Shown here piece after piece: positions 15,631 to 17,054 of a DNA stretch of 17,054 nt (the first letter of the stretch is position 1; every line of letters starts with the position of its first letter). The notes under the pieces were generated by a model that searched no databases, was not told the DNA's origin, and worked only from the letters and a program-made list of their open reading frames with translations. This DNA comes from Holophagales bacterium UBA2201. GTDB taxonomy: Bacteria > Acidobacteriota > Thermoanaerobaculia > UBA2201. The DNA lies in the NCBI GenBank assembly GCA_002327305.1, contig DCUZ01000098.1:1-17054 (forward strand). Reading direction: 5' to 3'. The position numbers were made by a program, and so were the translations under genes.

Positions 15631-15638
15631 AGGCGCCT

Positions 15639-15644
15639 ATTATA
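15639..15644 (-). promoter_or_regulatory. Extended -10 promoter of gltX, nearly leaderless
   Basis: On the minus strand TGATATAAT is an extended -10 box whose hexamer ends 8 nt before the gltX ATG. The transcript should start 0-2 nt before the ATG. No -35 match is seen, which the extended TG could offset. It lies exactly 17 bp from the opposing -10 of the divergent membrane-protein gene. Confidence 0.6.
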
Positions 15645-15661
15645 TCAAGGTGCCCGGATGC

Positions 15662-15667
15662 TATACT
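15662..15667 (+). promoter_or_regulatory. Extended -10 of a leaderless promoter for the small membrane-protein gene
   Basis: TGCTATACT is an extended -10 box whose hexamer TATACT ends exactly 6 nt before the ATG at 15674. No Shine-Dalgarno lies between. The position where its -35 would fall is occupied by the opposing gltX -10. Confidence 0.6.
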
Positions 15668-15673
15668 CTCAGG

Positions 15674-16057
15674 ATGTTCATCTCCCTGAGGCCCGTCGCC
15701 TTTGTTTCCATGCTCTACGACCTCGCCCTCGGCGTCGGCCTGCTCGTGTTCCCCCACACCGTGGCTTCCCTCTTCGGATCCGTGCCCCCCTCACCGCCGG
15801 TGCTTGCGAACCTGCTCGGCCTCTTCGCCCTGGCCGTGGCGGCCTGCTACCTCCTCCCGCTCCGGGACCCCGCCCGGTGGGGTCCTTTGCTCTGGGTCCT
15901 GGGGCCGCTTCTGAAAGGGGGCGGCGCGTTCCTCTTCATCGCCGACCACCTCCTCCGCGGTTCGCCTTCCTCGTTCCTCCTCTTCGCCCTCACGGACGGC
16001 GCCCTGGCCCTGTGGACCGCCATGGCGCTGCTGCGCGTCCGGCGGAAAGCGGCCTAA
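15674..16057 (+). CDS. Small four-helix membrane protein, function unknown
   Basis: This is a 127-residue hydrophobic protein with about four membrane segments: roughly residues 7-28 (AFVSMLYDLALGVGLLVF), 41-62, 70-90 and 98-120. It has a basic C-terminus (RVRRKAA). I do not recognise the family; it looks like generic small integral membrane proteins. The ATG at 15674 is preferred over an in-frame ATG 78 nt upstream, because that one lies inside the divergent gltX gene and the TATACT box sits 6 nt before 15674. Its stop codon overlaps the stop of the convergent gene at 16054, leaving no room for a separate terminator. Confidence 0.75.
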   Translation: MFISLRPVAFVSMLYDLALGVGLLVFPHTVASLFGSVPPSPPVLANLLGLFALAVAACYLLPLRDPARWGPLLWVLGPLLKGGGAFLFIADHLLRGSPSSFLLFALTDGALALWTAMALLRVRRKAA

Positions 16058-16386
16058 TCCCGCTTCTCTTCTCGCGGGCGCAACAAAAGGGCCGCGACCG
16101 CCGTGAAGAGCGCCACGGCGCCGAGGATGAGGGCCATGCGGAGCCAGGGCTGACCCGCCGCTTGGCGCCCGATGGCGATGGCCGCCAGGGTCCGCACCCA
16201 TTCGAGCGCCCCCAACCCCAACAGGACGGCCGCCGCCGTCACCGCCCATCGCCGCCGTAGGAACAGCAGGACGGGGGCGCCCAGGGCCACGACCGTCATC
16301 GCGGGCCACCCCGCGCGGAAAAAGTGGGCGGCCAGCAGGAGGAAGGCCAGGACGGCGGGGAGGGCGCGGGCCGGGGCGGTCCTCAC
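16054..16386 (-). CDS. Small membrane protein coupled to the DUF1648 gene
   Basis: This 110-residue protein has about three or four membrane segments: approximately residues 8-24, 28-44, 47-66 and 82-102. The tail is basic and acidic (RPREEKRD). I do not know its function. It starts at a GTG whose first bases overlap the upstream DUF1648 stop (GTGA at 16383-16386), so it is almost surely translated by coupling in the same operon. An AAGGAG lies further upstream than is ideal. Its stop (TAG, 16054-16056) overlaps the stop of the convergent plus-strand gene. Confidence 0.75.
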   Translation of the reverse strand: MRTAPARALPAVLAFLLLAAHFFRAGWPAMTVVALGAPVLLFLRRRWAVTAAAVLLGLGALEWVRTLAAIAIGRQAAGQPWLRMALILGAVALFTAVAALLLRPREEKRD

Positions 16387-16928
16387 CGGGTCGCCCCCGG
16401 CTCCTTGGGCACCCTAAACGCCCGGCAGAACATGACCAGCCAGACCGCCATGGCGGCGAAGAAGCCCCCCATGGTCCAACCGATTGATATCCCCTCAAGC
16501 CGGGGCGGCTCCAGGAGATTCGTTCGGAAGGTGGAATGGAGGATGGCCCCCATCAGGCCGAGGATGATGACGCCCAGCCAGGCCATGTGTTCCCCCAGGA
16601 TGGCCCGGACCAGGGGCCGCCGCTCCGGGGCGAGCCAGTAGTCCCTGTGGGGAATGTTGACCATCGAGTCGGGGAACAGGCCGATCAGTTTCGGCATCAG
16701 GAGCATGAGGACCACCAGGAAGGCGCACATCCCCCAGAAGAATAGCAGGAACCCGTCCAGCGTCATCCACCCGTTCGCCTCGCCCCCGGCCCCGAAGTGG
16801 GTGGCCATCCGCCCGGGCATCAGCGGGTAGTAATGGAGCCACAGCAGGACGAGGACGAAGGCCTCGAGCAGGAGGAGGCGGTAGGGCAGGGGGGAGGGAA
16901 CGCGGGGTTCGAGGGGCGTGGGGTCCAT
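16383..16928 (-). CDS. DUF1648-type membrane protein
   Basis: This is a 181-residue membrane protein. After a short cytoplasmic start it has a first membrane helix and then YYPLMPGRMATHFGAGGEANGWM, the LPxxxPxHFGxxGxANGW-type signature of DUF1648 (about residues 34-56). A second helix follows (LFFWGMCAFLVVLMLLMPKLIG), then a polar loop with DYWLAPERRP, and two more helices. DUF1648 occurs in regulators of peptidase/immunity type such as SdpI and in many uncharacterised membrane proteins. SdpI-like immunity cannot be claimed here. The ATG at 16928 is chosen over the in-frame GTG at 16934 because the -10 box ends 6 nt before the ATG and directly abuts the GTG. It is first in a two-gene operon. 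Confidence 0.85.
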   Translation of the reverse strand: MDPTPLEPRVPSPLPYRLLLLEAFVLVLLWLHYYPLMPGRMATHFGAGGEANGWMTLDGFLLFFWGMCAFLVVLMLLMPKLIGLFPDSMVNIPHRDYWLAPERRPLVRAILGEHMAWLGVIILGLMGAILHSTFRTNLLEPPRLEGISIGWTMGGFFAAMAVWLVMFCRAFRVPKEPGATR

Positions 16929-16934
16929 GGCCAC

Positions 16935-16963
16935 TTTATACCGCAGATTGGTCCGCGAGGCAA
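16935..16963 (-). promoter_or_regulatory. Sigma70-type leaderless promoter of the DUF1648 operon
   Basis: On the minus strand TTGCCT (16963-16958), a 17-bp spacer and TATAAA (16940-16935) precede the ATG at 16928 by exactly 6 nt. This is the clearest complete leaderless promoter in the window. Confidence 0.65.
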
Positions 16964-16966
16964 CGG

Positions 16967-17054
16967 CATGGCTTCCATGGTATGCGGCCGACTGGAGAGT
17001 CGGCCCAACATCCCATGTCCTGCATCGCGGGATGGAAATGTAGCGCAGGTCCTC
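16967..17054. repeat. Palindrome-rich non-coding end of the window
   Basis: Three dyads occur in 70 nt: CATGG/CCATG (16967-16979), a perfect 8-bp stem GGCCGACT/AGTCGGCC with a 4-nt loop (16986-17005), and CATCCC/GGGATG (17009-17014 with 17029-17034). TGTAGCGCAGG then starts at 17039 and is cut by the window end. That last piece has the same TGTAG foot as the other REP-like elements and may be the left arm of one. No gene is seen here. Confidence 0.55.

Noticed and set aside
14884..16260. A 458-codon plus-strand frame across the gltX 5' end and the small membrane gene
   Set aside because: It crosses the divergent promoters and is antisense to well-conserved GluRS sequence.
1..17054. CRISPR arrays, tRNA or rRNA genes, integrase or insertion-sequence transposase genes
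   Set aside because: No regularly spaced repeats, cloverleaf or rRNA sequence and no transposase or integrase motifs were found on either strand. If the block is mobile, its mobility genes are not in this window.

Overview
The window is bacterial chromosome from a GC-rich organism. The flanks are roughly 65-70% GC. Coding is dense, the housekeeping glutamyl-tRNA synthetase is intact, and sigma70-type -10 boxes are easy to find. No lineage marker fixes the taxon. An uncultured GC-rich phylum such as an Acidobacteriota-like lineage is possible, but that is a guess. At least five genes have a -10 box only 6-8 nt before the start codon, so leaderless mRNAs look common. Short TGTAG-footed palindromes (REP-like) also recur.

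Layout. (1) 1-2640: a lipoprotein-type M3 metallopeptidase on the minus strand, cut by the window edge, diverges from a small putative lipoprotein gene that ends in a hairpin. (2) 2700-13931: an 11-kb defence-type block, all on the plus strand. In order it holds a good sigma70 promoter, a 24-codon leader ORF overlapping the next start, a 1,225-aa Eco57I-type N6-adenine methyltransferase with a C-terminal target-recognition region, an FRG-domain protein, an Xre/ImmA regulator-protease with a DUF4411 PIN-like partner, a DUF1016 PD-(D/E)XK nuclease, a doubtful small ORF, and a 1,119-aa PLD-SNF2 helicase. (3) 14065-15630: gltX on the minus strand, with a terminator and a REP-like palindrome after it. 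(4) 15674-17054: three small membrane-protein genes (one plus, two minus as an overlapping pair) and a palindrome-rich non-coding end.

How the block may work (inference). The methyltransferase supplies DNA modification and target recognition. The helicase supplies ATP-driven motor activity and a single HKD (PLD) nuclease site. Together they look like a type ISP or DISARM-like restriction machine split over two polypeptides. The FRG protein, the Xre-ImmA/DUF4411 module and the DUF1016 nuclease sit between the two core genes and may be accessory effectors or independent addiction modules.

The most striking sequence signals are these. A pair of REP-like hairpins is inserted in frame within the methyltransferase gene. 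GC drops sharply from about nt 5,790 to 7,501, covering exactly the target-recognition region and the FRG gene, as expected for a swapped cassette. A leader ORF overlaps the methyltransferase start. A perfect 12-bp hairpin lies in a repeat-bearing linker of the DUF1016 gene.
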